A stretch of 64,000 nucleotides of DNA. Source: Chloroflexota bacterium. GTDB taxonomy: Bacteria > Chloroflexota > Anaerolineae > Aggregatilineales > UBA2796. The position numbers and the translations under genes were made by a program. The notes under the pieces were generated by a model. It worked only from the letters and a program-made list of their open reading frames with translations. It did no database searches and was not told the DNA's origin. Of this stretch, positions 1 to 9,209 are shown piece by piece (positions within the stretch are counted from its first letter, which is position 1; every line of letters begins with the position of its first letter). Location: NCBI GenBank assembly GCA_021325095.1, contig JAJPHV010000112.1:124001-188000 (forward strand). The letters run 5' to 3'.

Positions 1-1
1 T

Positions 2-217
2 GGGAGCTTTCTGTTGGCGGATTTTGGTGAGTCCAGAGGGCTTTTTCTTGGAGTCTTGGCTGGCATCGTCAAAATGACTCGCCTGCCGGAATCCAAAACG
101 GCGCAGGACAATCTTGACGGCAACATACCGATGTTTATGAGGGAAGCCGGGTTTAGCATCCAGGAAGTGGCTACGAAATTTAGAGGTGTGCAGTTTCTAC
201 GGGCAACGAAACGCTAA
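2..217 (+). CDS. Class I SAM-dependent methyltransferase, C-terminal end (5' cut by window)
   Basis: Open frame entering from the left edge. The last ~70 residues have the shape of a class I methyltransferase tail: a hydrophobic strand ending LLADFG, then MREAGF and a final strand FLRATKR, matching the usual beta6-beta7 arrangement (MREAGF followed by a strand ending LYRA). The TTG at 14 is internal to this frame and is unlikely to be the start. The catalytic SAM-binding half lies outside the window, so the substrate is unknown. It precedes the ABC exporter on the same strand. Confidence 0.55.
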   Translation, partial: GSFLLADFGESRGLFLGVLAGIVKMTRLPESKTAQDNLDGNIPMFMREAGFSIQEVATKFRGVQFLRATKR

Positions 218-311
218 CTGACTTTCGTTCAGGGAGGTCATCACAGCTAAGAGGTAAGCCGCCTCGTGAGCGAAACAACCGGTGGCGCTGCGATGGAGAG
301 GAGTGCGCTCG

Positions 312-1415
312 ATGAACGTTCCAGTGGCTTGGCGAAGCCTGACCCATGAAAGGGGAAAACTTGCTCTGAGCATCGCCGGGGTAGCGGCAGCGTTGACGTT
401 GATCGCACTGCTGGTTGGCTTCCAGGATGGGATGTATGCTTCCATCACCGCCTATTACGATAACGTGAGCGCAGACCTGATTGTGGCCCAAAGCGATACC
501 AGCCTATCCGATTCAACCATACCCGCGACACTTCACGACAAACTGGTGTCAGTCTCCGGGGCTACCGACGCGGGCCATGCCATCGTCGCCGGGACGATCT
601 TCACAAGCAAGGGTACAAAAACACCTGTTACTCTCGTCGGATATAACGCCACGTCAGGAATAGGTGGCCCCTGGAACCTGGCCGCAGGCCGGGGCGTGCA
701 GAGTAACAGTGAAATTCTGTTAGATACACACCTCGCTCACGAGAGCGGATTTGCCATTGGCGATAAAGTCGATGTACAGGGTCGGACATTTACGGTTGTC
801 GGCTTGACACGCGAAACCAATTCATTCCTCGGTTATTACGTTTTCATCTCCCGGAATGCCGCAGAAGCACTGCTGGGTTTTGCTGAAACGACCAGTTTCT
901 ATGCGCTACGTCTGCCCGCCGGAACGGATGTGACAGCCGTTGCTAAGGCTGTCGAGTCCCAAGTCAGCGGAGTGAAGGCCGCAACGCCTGCGCGACTGGC
1001 AGCGAACGCACGTAAGTCACTCGGGTCAGTCCTGGATAGTACGCTCAATGCGGTGCTAGTGGTCGGCATCCTGATCGGCGTAGCGGTCATGGGACTCACC
1101 GCCTACACCGCAGTGGTGGACCGGATGCGCGAATACGGTGTCCTCAAGGCAATGGGGGCGGACGGTTGGTGGCTGGCGCGCCTGGTTGTGCGTGAGACGG
1201 TGTATCGTGCTGTCCTGGGCTTCGTGCTAGGCGTCGCCCTCTCATATGCCTTAACCGATGTGATCGCGCGCCTTGCGCCTCGACTCAACGTGTTGATCCG
1301 CCCCGATACCCTCATCAGCGCCGGTCTGGCGGCAGTCGTGATGACCGTTATTGCCGCTTTGTTACCTATCCGCCGTATAGCTGCTATTGACCCCGCCGTC
1401 GTTTTCAAAAGCTGA
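312..1415 (+). CDS. FtsX/MacB-type ABC transporter permease (first of pair)
   Basis: About 367 residues. One N-terminal membrane helix (about 20-42) is followed by a large extracytoplasmic domain and three C-terminal helices, ending in a DPAVVFKS tail, the standard FtsX/MacB permease plan. A GTG at 282 would lengthen it, but GGAGAGGAG at 295-303 sits correctly in front of the ATG at 312 and the family motif VAWRSLTHERGK begins right after it. It is followed by a second permease and an ATPase, so the three should form one exporter of the LolCDE/MacB class, which moves lipoproteins, peptides or drugs out of the inner membrane. The substrate cannot be read from sequence. Confidence 0.9.
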   Translation: MNVPVAWRSLTHERGKLALSIAGVAAALTLIALLVGFQDGMYASITAYYDNVSADLIVAQSDTSLSDSTIPATLHDKLVSVSGATDAGHAIVAGTIFTSKGTKTPVTLVGYNATSGIGGPWNLAAGRGVQSNSEILLDTHLAHESGFAIGDKVDVQGRTFTVVGLTRETNSFLGYYVFISRNAAEALLGFAETTSFYALRLPAGTDVTAVAKAVESQVSGVKAATPARLAANARKSLGSVLDSTLNAVLVVGILIGVAVMGLTAYTAVVDRMREYGVLKAMGADGWWLARLVVRETVYRAVLGFVLGVALSYALTDVIARLAPRLNVLIRPDTLISAGLAAVVMTVIAALLPIRRIAAIDPAVVFKS

Positions 1416-1456
1416 ACGGCAGGAGGGCAAAGGCAGAACGTGAAGGGAGCCTCATC

Positions 1457-2566
1457 ATGTTGAAAGTGGCCTGGCGCAACCTGACCCACGAACGGACGCG
1501 AATGGTAATTGGCGTGGCCGGTGTGGCACTGGCGGTGCTGCTCATCTTGATCGTCAACGGCATCTTCGTCGGGGCTGAGGAAAGTATGGTGGCCTATATC
1601 AACCGCCAGTCTTCGCCATTGTGGTTGATGCAGGCTGGGGTCGAGAACATGCACATGGCCTTTTCTATGCTGCCACCGGGATTGGTCGAAAAAGTAAAGC
1701 AAATACCGGACGTCGATGAAGCTGTCGGCGTACTGTACATCATCGGCAATGTGCAGGTCCGAGATACGCTTGTCCCCAGCTACATTTTTGGCATCGAGCC
1801 GGGAAAATCTCTGGGCGGGCCATGGTTTCTCGCTGAGGGAACAGCAAACCTGGCCTTGAACCAGGCGATCCTTGACCGCGCGCTCGCCCGGCGTTACCGG
1901 TTGGGCCTGGGCGACGCGATCAATATTCGTGGCTACAACCTGACGATTGCCGGACTTAGCGAAGGGACGTTCGGTTTCGCTTCCAACATCGTCTTCGTGA
2001 ACAAGGCAGCAATGGCACTGGGTATGGGAGTCTCTCCCCAATCGGCCAGCTATATTCTCGTCAAACCTGTTCCCAACGCTGATGTGGACAGCCTGGCGAA
2101 GAAACTACGAGAAGCAGTGCCGGAGGCGAACCTGATGACGCAGGCGGCCCTGGCGGCCAGTGATCAGGAACTGGGTCGTCAGATGGGTGGCGACATTATC
2201 CAGGTCATGAACGTGGTGGCTTACCTGATTGGCCTGCTGGTCATTGGTATATCGATCTACACGATCACGCTGGAACGAGTACGCGAGTATGGCATCCTCA
2301 AGGCGATAGGCGCGAATGACCGGCAACTGCTAACCAGCGTTTTTGCCCAGGCTTTCGCCAGTGCTGGGTTGGGTTACGTGGCGGGCATTGGGCTGGCTTA
2401 TGCAGGGGCGGCGCTGATGCAGCGTCTCACTTTGACGCTGATTATCATCGAACCAGGCGCCGTAGTCGGCCAAATGCCTGTCCTCGCTGCTATCACGGCC
2501 CTGGCCGCACTATTGTCGGTTGGACGCGTGCTTCGCCTCGACCCCATGCTCGTTTTCCAGTCATAA
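1457..2566 (+). CDS. FtsX/MacB-type ABC transporter permease (second of pair)
   Basis: 369 residues with the same layout as the preceding gene: an N-terminal VAWRNLTHERTR motif and helix, an extracytoplasmic domain and three C-terminal helices ending DPMLVFQS. The two permeases are clearly paralogous and probably form a heterodimer. The start ATG at 1457 has GGGAG about 8 bp upstream. The gap to the previous gene is 41 bp and to the ATPase 14 bp, which supports one operon. Confidence 0.9.
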   Translation: MLKVAWRNLTHERTRMVIGVAGVALAVLLILIVNGIFVGAEESMVAYINRQSSPLWLMQAGVENMHMAFSMLPPGLVEKVKQIPDVDEAVGVLYIIGNVQVRDTLVPSYIFGIEPGKSLGGPWFLAEGTANLALNQAILDRALARRYRLGLGDAINIRGYNLTIAGLSEGTFGFASNIVFVNKAAMALGMGVSPQSASYILVKPVPNADVDSLAKKLREAVPEANLMTQAALAASDQELGRQMGGDIIQVMNVVAYLIGLLVIGISIYTITLERVREYGILKAIGANDRQLLTSVFAQAFASAGLGYVAGIGLAYAGAALMQRLTLTLIIIEPGAVVGQMPVLAAITALAALLSVGRVLRLDPMLVFQS

Positions 2567-2580
2567 CCGGAGAAATCAAA

Positions 2581-3294
2581 ATGGACACCATCCTCGAATT
2601 ACAGGACGTGAGCAAAATCTACGGCGCGGGGCATACAGCAGTCAAGGCCGTAAACCATGCCCAGTTGCAGGTTAAACCGGGTGAAATTGTGCTGATCATG
2701 GGACCTTCTGGCAGTGGCAAAACCACCCTGCTGAGTATGGCAGGTTTGTTGCTAGGGCCAACCCAGGGCCAAATACATATCAATAGTAAGGATGCGACGC
2801 GCCTCAGCCAACGCCAACGTTCTGCACTGCGGCTTGATACAGTGGGCTTCGTGTTCCAGACGTACAATCTGCTCGGCGCATTGACGGCCCGCGAGAACGT
2901 TGAATTGGTCATGAACATGGCAGGCGTGAGGGGCAAAGTGGCCCATGAACGAGCGATTGAACTGCTCAACCTGTTGGGGCTAAGAGAGCGCGTTGACCAT
3001 CTACCCGCTGATCTGTCCGGTGGCGAGAAGCAGCGGGTGGCTATCGCCCGCGCCATCGCCAATGATCCCCTCCTCATCCTGGCCGACGAGCCGACGGGCA
3101 ACCTGGATAGTAAGACCGGGCGGGAAGTGATGGAATTGCTGTGTTGTGATTTGGGCCGTGAGCAGGGACGGGCCATCGTCATCGTCACCCACGATCACCG
3201 CCTGCGCCGTATTGCGGATCGGGTTCTGTGGCTCGAAGACGGCCAACTCAGCGAGGGTGCAGCACGGCTGGACCCGTTACCCCCTGACACGTGA
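2581..3294 (+). CDS. ABC transporter ATP-binding protein, LolD/MacB type
   Basis: 237 residues. Walker A GPSGSGKTT at 41-49, signature LSGGE at 145-149, Walker B LLILADE at 164-170 and the H-loop histidine in VTHDH near 204 are all intact. Length and spacing fit the LolD/FtsE/MacB group of ATPases that drive FtsX-type permeases. The start is preceded by GGAG. It is the third gene of the exporter operon that begins at 312. Confidence 0.93.
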   Translation: MDTILELQDVSKIYGAGHTAVKAVNHAQLQVKPGEIVLIMGPSGSGKTTLLSMAGLLLGPTQGQIHINSKDATRLSQRQRSALRLDTVGFVFQTYNLLGALTARENVELVMNMAGVRGKVAHERAIELLNLLGLRERVDHLPADLSGGEKQRVAIARAIANDPLLILADEPTGNLDSKTGREVMELLCCDLGREQGRAIVIVTHDHRLRRIADRVLWLEDGQLSEGAARLDPLPPDT

Positions 3295-3393
3295 TCTTCG
3301 CAGTCGATTTGGATACATCAGCCATTAATTCTGGGTACTCCACCAGTATCAGTCTCACAGAGCTTTGGCTTGGCCGGAGCGAGGAGCAAAAAC

Positions 3394-5835
3394 ATGATGC
3401 TTTCCTACACACTGAGTTTCGATTCCTCCGAGGTTATCCTATCGAGTGTCGGCGGTAAAGGCGTGAACCTGAACCGCATGACACGAGCGGGCTTTCCGGT
3501 GCCACCCGGCTTCTTCATCACGACCGCCGCCTATCAGACCTTTGTCGATACATATCATTTGCAACCGAAAATCCTCACCCTGGTGGACGATAAAACAATG
3601 GCGGGGGAGGATACCTCGGCGGCGATCCGACTGTTATTCGATAGCGAGAATATTCCTCCCGACGTGGCGAGATCGATTCGGGAAAAATACCGCGAACTCA
3701 GCACTGTCGCGGGCGACTCAACCCCATTGGCAGTACGTTCTTCAGCAACCGCCGAAGACCTGCCAGGGGCCAGCTTTGCGGGGCAGCAGGAGAGTTACCT
3801 GAACGTGTGCGGTGAGGCAGCGCTGCTGGCAGCAGTAAAACGATGTTGGTCGAGTTTGTGGACAGCGCGAGCGCTTGAGTATCGCGCCCGGCAGCACATT
3901 CCGCCGACCAGTGTGAGCCTCGCCGTTGTGGTGCAGGCCATGATCCCGGCGGAAGTGTCAGGGATCATATTCACGGCAAACCCGATGACCGGGGCGCGTG
4001 ATGAGGTTGTCCTGGATGCCGCGTGGGGGTTAGGAGAAGCGATTGTTGGAGGCTTAGTCACTCCAGATCACATTGTGGCTGACAAGATCACCGGCGCAAT
4101 CACGCAGATAAGCATTGGCGACAAAGCGGTGATGACGGTGCCAACGCCGACGGGCACGGCAGAGCGCCAAGTTGAAGTGAGCCAGCGGTCTACGCCAACG
4201 CTCAATGCAGCACAGGTCGCGGAATTGGTGAAGTGGGGGACCGCGATTGAGAAGTACTACGGTGCGCCACAGGATATTGAGTGGTGCATGGTGAACGGCA
4301 AATTCTCTATCGTTCAGGCCCGCCCTATCACGACCCTGCCACCCGAAGCAGTCGGTTGGATAAGCCCCGTACCGGGCGCAAAGTGGCTCAAGGACCTCCA
4401 AGCCGCTGAATGGGCAACTGAACCGCTTTCGCCCCTCGGCGCAACGACAACCTTTGCGACCATAATCACCGCCCGCCAGCGTGCGTTTCCCATGCAGCGC
4501 TCGCCCTGGTCCGCGCTGATAAATGGCTGGCTCTACGTTCGTGGCGACTTCCAACCGCTCTGGTTGGCAACTGCTCTCCTCATGGTGGTGTCCAGCATAC
4601 CGGCAGGAGCACTGAGTGGGCACCAGCGGATGCGGCATACCTGGCCTTCCCAATTGACGCTCCTGGATTCCCTGGAGCGAACCGAACTGGCGGGACTGTC
4701 GGATGCTTTGTTGCAGGCCCATGCTGTCCGGCTGCTTGGCGCATTGGGATGGTGGTGGTGGGAGGTTACCTGGTATTCGGCGGCAGCGCTTTTAGGTGAG
4801 CAGATCATCGGAAAGTTAGGCGTGCCTGAGCTGGCCGACCCGGCAGTTCTGTTTCGTGGCAACGACAGCCTCTTGCTGGAGGCTGAACGCCCGTTGCGCC
4901 ATGCCGCCACCACAGGCGAGGTCGAAGCTTACCTGGCGCGGTTCGGCCACTTCGTGGAAAGCGCCGATCCCATCCACCCCACCCTTCGTGAGTCCCCAGT
5001 TCTCCTCACTCAATACCTCGCGGTGGCCCGCCAGAGCGATACAGGCCCCGATGAACGCCTGAGGCGCACGCGCCGGGAGCGGACTGAGGCAGAACGCCTC
5101 GTGCTTGTGCTGGGCGGACCACGCGGCTTCCTGGCGCGCCGACTGCTCAACCTCGGGCAGAGCTACGCCGCCCACGTCGACGACGCCGTGTTCCACTTCC
5201 AGCGCGTCTTGGCGCTCGTGCGGGCGACGTTCCTCGAGGTCGGCCAGCGGCTGGCACGCAAAGGACTAGTGGAACGCGCCGAGGATGTCTTCTACCTGGA
5301 GCGAGACGAAGAATGGGCGCCACCAACCGATATTGCGGAACGGGTGACAGAGCGCCGCCTACTCCGTGAACGTCACAAGCGCCTCGCGCCGCCTCCGCTT
5401 ATCCCACCGCTCTCCGATCGCGCCTGGGGTCGTGATTCGCACTGGAAACTCTTCTCATCGGCGCTGGGTACAGGGGTCCTTAATCGCGGCGCACAAGAAC
5501 GCAACGGGCGACGCGTCATCGTGGGCACGCCAGGCAGTCCGGGTCGGGCGCGTGGCACTGCCCGCGTGATCACCGGACCGGACGACTTCTACCGTTTCCA
5601 GCCCGGTGATGTGCTCGTTGCTCATACCACAACGCCGATCTGGACACCGCTTTTCAACATTGCGAGCGCCGCGATCACCGAGGTTGGCGGCCCTTTCTCC
5701 CATGCGGCGATAGTGGCCCGGGAGTTTGGTATCCCACTGGTGAATGGCGCACTCGATGCGACGCATGTCATTGCAGATGGCAGCCCGATTGTTGTCGACG
5801 GTTCCGCAGGTATTGTTGAATTCGGTGCGGGGTGA
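3394..5835 (+). CDS. PEP synthase / rifampin phosphotransferase-like enzyme
   Basis: 813 residues. The N-terminal third is a PPDK-type ATP-grasp domain: GGKGVNLNRM near the start, VRSSATAEDLPGASFAGQQ in the middle and DIEWCMVNGKFSIVQARP at its end. The C-terminus is a swivelling phosphohistidine domain with the active-site motif GGPFSHAAIVAREFGIP. The middle (about 330-690) does not look like a PEP-binding TIM barrel, which puts it closer to rifampin phosphotransferase than to PEP synthase; these transfer the ATP beta-phosphate through the histidine to an acceptor. The acceptor here is unknown. A TTG at 3370 is possible, but GAGGAG at 3381-3386 fits the ATG at 3394. Confidence 0.8.
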   Translation: MMLSYTLSFDSSEVILSSVGGKGVNLNRMTRAGFPVPPGFFITTAAYQTFVDTYHLQPKILTLVDDKTMAGEDTSAAIRLLFDSENIPPDVARSIREKYRELSTVAGDSTPLAVRSSATAEDLPGASFAGQQESYLNVCGEAALLAAVKRCWSSLWTARALEYRARQHIPPTSVSLAVVVQAMIPAEVSGIIFTANPMTGARDEVVLDAAWGLGEAIVGGLVTPDHIVADKITGAITQISIGDKAVMTVPTPTGTAERQVEVSQRSTPTLNAAQVAELVKWGTAIEKYYGAPQDIEWCMVNGKFSIVQARPITTLPPEAVGWISPVPGAKWLKDLQAAEWATEPLSPLGATTTFATIITARQRAFPMQRSPWSALINGWLYVRGDFQPLWLATALLMVVSSIPAGALSGHQRMRHTWPSQLTLLDSLERTELAGLSDALLQAHAVRLLGALGWWWWEVTWYSAAALLGEQIIGKLGVPELADPAVLFRGNDSLLLEAERPLRHAATTGEVEAYLARFGHFVESADPIHPTLRESPVLLTQYLAVARQSDTGPDERLRRTRRERTEAERLVLVLGGPRGFLARRLLNLGQSYAAHVDDAVFHFQRVLALVRATFLEVGQRLARKGLVERAEDVFYLERDEEWAPPTDIAERVTERRLLRERHKRLAPPPLIPPLSDRAWGRDSHWKLFSSALGTGVLNRGAQERNGRRVIVGTPGSPGRARGTARVITGPDDFYRFQPGDVLVAHTTTPIWTPLFNIASAAITEVGGPFSHAAIVAREFGIPLVNGALDATHVIADGSPIVVDGSAGIVEFGAG

Positions 5836-6260
5836 GCGACACGGCAGTCGTCCACAAATAGGCCGATCTGCGCTGTCACCGCGTTGACATATGCGATAAA
5901 TTTACGAATTGTATTTGTAGCCATCGTCTCCACGTATCCTCGATGTAGCCCATAGTCAGTACCGATATACCGCCGATTCCAGCATTCTTGGGCGCACGAT
6001 CCAACCGTCTTAATATTTTTCTCTCCAAATTCACCGCTTTCTGCAGCGAAGGTGTGCGAACATGATTTGCTGAATGATCGTGAGCCACCAAAAGCTAAAG
6101 TCCTCAGCATTCCATCAGCCCGAAATCAGGCGGTCATCAGAAACAGTTACGACAATACGGACAATCGAACATGCCTCAAAAGACGAAACCTGCCGCTCCA
6201 AGTCTCGTCCAACGAAGCACAACCCTGTTGAATGAGGCTAGAACTGAAAGAGGTACTGGG
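5836..6260. other. Gene-poor stretch with a short repeated fragment
   Basis: About 425 bp without a convincing gene. It holds the first copy of a 47 bp sequence (5853-5899) found again at 8335-8381 with 6 mismatches. Minus-strand open frames here lack a ribosome-binding site and continue into the opposite strand of the upstream enzyme gene, so they are probably spurious. Confidence 0.5.
5853..5899. repeat. 47 bp dispersed repeat, copy 1
   Basis: Matches 8335-8381 at 41 of 47 positions, beginning CACAAATAGGCCGATC. On the minus strand both copies can be read as the peptide pattern YV-x2-VTA-x-IGLFV, so they may be remnants of one small gene family. Confidence 0.6.
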
Positions 6261-6419
6261 ATGCCAGTGTTTTCGCACACCTATGGACACAGCATCGGAT
6301 TGTGGCTTTTGTCGTTTCTGGTTTCTTGGCTCATCTTGCGCCGCAACAAGAATCCCGTTGCAGCACGAGCAGTCGCTATCAAGAAACCCTTCGTGGTCCG
6401 TGACAAGCGCTCCCGTTGA
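6261..6419 (+). CDS. Small membrane protein, hypothetical
   Basis: 52 residues. One hydrophobic helix (IGLWLLSFLVSWLIL, about 11-25) is followed by a strongly basic tail. A longer reading from 6171 has no ribosome-binding site, while AGAGG sits about 8 bp before the ATG at 6261. It lies ahead of small metal-domain genes on the same strand. No family is recognised. Confidence 0.4.
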   Translation: MPVFSHTYGHSIGLWLLSFLVSWLILRRNKNPVAARAVAIKKPFVVRDKRSR

Positions 6420-6486
6420 TCACAGTGCAAGTACCAAATGGCTCAGTTTATCCAACAAAAGTCTTGATCATCGTAAGGAGGCAATC

Positions 6487-6519
6487 GTGCCTACATCTTC
6501 TTACAGCGCAACCCGCTAG
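6487..6519 (+). CDS. Possible 10-residue leader peptide
   Basis: A GTG codon follows an excellent ribosome-binding site (AAGGAGG) and opens a ten-codon frame, MPTSSYSATR. Its TAG stop overlaps the ribosome-binding site TAGGAGGG of the next gene. This is the geometry of translational coupling or a leader. The peptide has no run of a single amino acid, so classical attenuation is not indicated. It may simply be the end of a decayed frame. Confidence 0.3.
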   Translation: MPTSSYSATR

Positions 6520-6528
6520 GAGGGAATA

Positions 6529-6801
6529 ATGGATGCTCAACCTGCACCAAGCCCGAAATTTCGACGTATCACGCTACCCATCTATAACCTGAGCTGTGGT
6601 GGTGGCGGGTCGCTGACGATAGAACGGGTGCTGGCCCGCACGCCCGGCGTTGTAGAAGTCTACGTCAATCCAGCTACGGAAATGGCCTACATCAGCTACG
6701 ACGCCAATCAATGCACCCCCGAAGACCTTGCCTTCGTCATTGCACGCGCGGGATTTGGGCCGAGAGGCAGCTCTAAACCGCGCATTCAGTTAATCCCATA
6801 A
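6529..6801 (+). CDS. HMA-like small protein with altered metal site
   Basis: 90 residues with the beta-alpha-beta-beta-alpha-beta spacing of a heavy-metal-associated domain: ITLPIYNLSC, TIERVLARTPGVVEVYVNPAT and the closing PEDLAFVIARAGF. The GMxCxxC metal loop is replaced by NLSCGGGGS, leaving one cysteine. Genuine HMA proteins use both cysteines to bind Cu(I), so this one may bind weakly, act as a dimer or have lost metal binding. AGGAGGG precedes the ATG. The same Gly-rich variant appears as a fragment at 15147. Confidence 0.7.
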   Translation: MDAQPAPSPKFRRITLPIYNLSCGGGGSLTIERVLARTPGVVEVYVNPATEMAYISYDANQCTPEDLAFVIARAGFGPRGSSKPRIQLIP

Positions 6802-6837
6802 TCTCACATTTTTAGGTAGGTTCGAGGAGCATTACCG

Positions 6838-6930
6838 ATGAGACGATGGATAGAGATTGCTTGGCGCGGGCTGACAAAACGAGCTTTTGAGCGCTCCCAC
6901 ACCCATCCGGGCTTCCACAAACAGTTGTGA
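6838..6930 (+). CDS. Short ORF, possibly a remnant of an FtsX-type permease
   Basis: 30 codons starting MRRWIEIAWRGLTKR, with GAGGAG before the ATG. The opening resembles the N-terminal motif of the ABC permeases at 312 and 1457 (VAWRxLTHER). The frame then ends after an unrelated His-rich stretch. Most likely a truncated leftover; its start signals remain intact. Confidence 0.25.
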   Translation: MRRWIEIAWRGLTKRAFERSHTHPGFHKQL

Positions 6931-6978
6931 TATCCAAAGTTGAACTAACCATAACTGTACATCGAGAAGGAGCATCTT

Positions 6979-8172
6979 ATGCGACGCAGAAACCATCTTC
7001 ATGTCATTTCACTGGTGTTGGTTCTTGTGGGAATCCTCGTAGGCATTGGGCTGCAAGGCCAGGCGCGAGTTAGCTATGGTCAGCTACCCGCCCCATCATT
7101 GACCAGTCAGCCTGTCAATCAAGCGGTAAGCGCAGTCAGCAACCAGACAGCACTGTACCGAAGCATCTATTCTCAGGTCAATCCGTCTGTGGTTAGCATT
7201 CGAGTTCGTATTCCGGCTCAGAATTTGCCTGTGGATTCGGACAGCGGCTTACCAGACAGCAATCAACCCTATCAGGTAGCAGCAGGATCGGGCTTCGTCT
7301 ACGACGATCAAGGACATGTTGTTACGAACGCACATGTCGTGCAGAATGCGGATGTCGTCGAGGTAACTTTCAGCGATGGGAATATCATGCGGGCCAAAAT
7401 AAGCGGGATCGATCTCGACAGCGATCTGGCCGTGATCCAGCTTCAGGGCGATGTCAGCGGCTATAAACCTGTCCCGCTCGGAGATTCAGATACTATCCAG
7501 GTTGGCGATGTTGTGCTGGCAATCGGCAATCCGTTTGAGCAGGCGGGGACTATGACTCAGGGCATCATCAGCGCCCTAAACCGTACTGTCAAGGGACTGC
7601 GGGCCACGAGTTCAGGCGCTTATTCCATCCCCGGTGCGCTCCAGACGGATGCAGCACTAAACCCAGGTAACTCTGGTGGTCCACTGCTCAACGAGAGTGG
7701 GCAAGTTATTGGCGTCAACGAGCAAATTGAAGCGCCGGCAGGTCAATCGTCGGGGATATCTTTTGCCATCCCGGTTAACCTCGTGAAGCAGGTCGTTCCC
7801 GCGCTAATCAAGGATGGCCGCATTGCCCACCCTTATCTCGGCATCAGCACCATGTCTCTTAACCTGGACCTGAACGAGGCTTTGAAAATCCCTGCGAAGA
7901 CACGCGGTGCGCTGGTAATTGGCGTGGCGGTGAATAGCCCCGCGGCGCAAGCTGGCCTTCAACCAGCCTCAGTAACATCAGCCACAAATGCCAATCCTAC
8001 GGGTGGTGATATTATCGTTGCTGTCGATAAACAAACGGTCCGTAGCTCCGACGACCTGATCGCTTACCTATTCGCCAAAATCTCGGTTGGACAGAGTATC
8101 ACGTTGACGTTTCTGCGCAATGGTATGCAGCAGAATGTCCAAGTTAAGCTCGCAGCTCGTCCCCAAGCCTAA
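6979..8172 (+). CDS. HtrA/DegP-type serine protease with PDZ domain
   Basis: 397 residues. An N-terminal hydrophobic segment (about 8-25) anchors or exports it. The trypsin-like domain carries the catalytic triad His119 (TNAHVV), Asp149 (DSDLAVI) and Ser232 (GNSGGPLL). One C-terminal PDZ domain (about 280-395) has the usual carboxylate-binding loop region and ends in the LTFLRNG strand. Family members degrade or refold misfolded envelope proteins, which fits the copper-stress cargo around it. AAGGAG precedes the ATG. It is followed by a two-component pair in the same direction. Confidence 0.92.
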   Translation: MRRRNHLHVISLVLVLVGILVGIGLQGQARVSYGQLPAPSLTSQPVNQAVSAVSNQTALYRSIYSQVNPSVVSIRVRIPAQNLPVDSDSGLPDSNQPYQVAAGSGFVYDDQGHVVTNAHVVQNADVVEVTFSDGNIMRAKISGIDLDSDLAVIQLQGDVSGYKPVPLGDSDTIQVGDVVLAIGNPFEQAGTMTQGIISALNRTVKGLRATSSGAYSIPGALQTDAALNPGNSGGPLLNESGQVIGVNEQIEAPAGQSSGISFAIPVNLVKQVVPALIKDGRIAHPYLGISTMSLNLDLNEALKIPAKTRGALVIGVAVNSPAAQAGLQPASVTSATNANPTGGDIIVAVDKQTVRSSDDLIAYLFAKISVGQSITLTFLRNGMQQNVQVKLAARPQA

Positions 8173-8531
8173 TTGCGGGGAGGCAAGGCCAGTCAGGATA
8201 ACATTTTGGATCTCGGATAATTCTCCTGTCCGCAGCGGGCGTATCCTGCGCTCAATCCTATCAGGGATAACAAGCAATCTTCGTCAGGCAGCGTGCTGCG
8301 GACCCTCAGCAGTCAATTGGGGTACGTCATTCGTTCACAAATAGGCCGATCAGCGCTGTCACCGTGCCGACATAGCCGATAATATCGACGGGTTGCAGGT
8401 TGAGGCGGTTTGATTGCACTGAACATGTGCCGTTGTCGGCACATAGACCCTGGCGTAGCCGCTATGGATGGAAGTTCCAGGCAAACTCCGCGATAAACGT
8501 GCAGTTCGGTATCGCAACGAGGATATTGCCG
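8173..8531. other. Intergenic stretch with second repeat copy
   Basis: About 360 bp between the protease and the response regulator. It contains copy 2 of the 47 bp repeat (8335-8381). No gene with a convincing start signal is visible. It probably holds the promoter of the regulator operon, but no clear -35/-10 pair can be assigned. Confidence 0.45.
8335..8381. repeat. 47 bp dispersed repeat, copy 2
   Basis: Partner of 5853-5899, 41 of 47 positions identical. It sits about 150 bp upstream of the response regulator start. Confidence 0.6.
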
Positions 8532-9206
8532 ATGCAACGTATCCTGGTCATTGACGATGATCCCGCAGTAACTAGTCTACTTAAGCGTGGCCTATCCTAT
8601 GAAGGCTTCGCAGTTGAGCTTGCCGAGTCGGGCGAAACCGGGCTGGCACTAGCTCGTGACCGTCCCCCTGACGTGGTCATCCTCGACATCATGATGCCCA
8701 GGCTCAACGGGCTGGATGTGCTGAAGCGTCTTCGCGCAGCCGATCCGCGTTTACCGGTACTCTTCCTGACCGCAAAAGACGCGCCAGCCGATCAAGTCCA
8801 GGGATTGGAAGCTGGTGCGGATGATTATGTCGTCAAGCCCTTTACTTTCGAGGTTCTATTGGCGCGAGTGCGTGTCCTGCTCAGGCGTCAACAAGAAGAA
8901 CGTCCACCTACGCTCCATTTTTCCGACCTGACCCTTGATACCGGCACACACGTCGTGCGTCGTGGTCAACGTCAGATTGCTCTCACAAGCCTGGAATTCA
9001 AGCTGCTCCACGAACTCCTAATGCATCCCCAACAGGTCCTCTCGAAGGAAGTGCTTCTCGACCGGGTCTGGGGCTACGATTTTGGCGGAAATGCCAATGT
9101 AGTCGAAGTCTATGTGAAGCAACTTCGGCAAAAACTGGAAGCTGAGGGAGAAACTCGCCTTATCCAAACCGTGCGTGGCGTCGGCTACGCTCTGCGGGAG
9201 GAGTGA
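8532..9206 (+). CDS. OmpR/PhoB-family response regulator
   Basis: 224 residues. The receiver domain has the acidic pair Asp9/Asp10, phospho-acceptor Asp52 (LDIMMP) and Lys102 (VKPF). The C-terminal winged-helix domain ends in the typical QTVRGVGYALREE. The frame is open back to 8400, but the receiver begins at the ATG at 8532, with GAGG at 8519-8522 in front. The cognate kinase starts 3 bp after its stop, so the two are translationally coupled. Confidence 0.94.
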   Translation: MQRILVIDDDPAVTSLLKRGLSYEGFAVELAESGETGLALARDRPPDVVILDIMMPRLNGLDVLKRLRAADPRLPVLFLTAKDAPADQVQGLEAGADDYVVKPFTFEVLLARVRVLLRRQQEERPPTLHFSDLTLDTGTHVVRRGQRQIALTSLEFKLLHELLMHPQQVLSKEVLLDRVWGYDFGGNANVVEVYVKQLRQKLEAEGETRLIQTVRGVGYALREE

Positions 9207-9209
9207 CGA

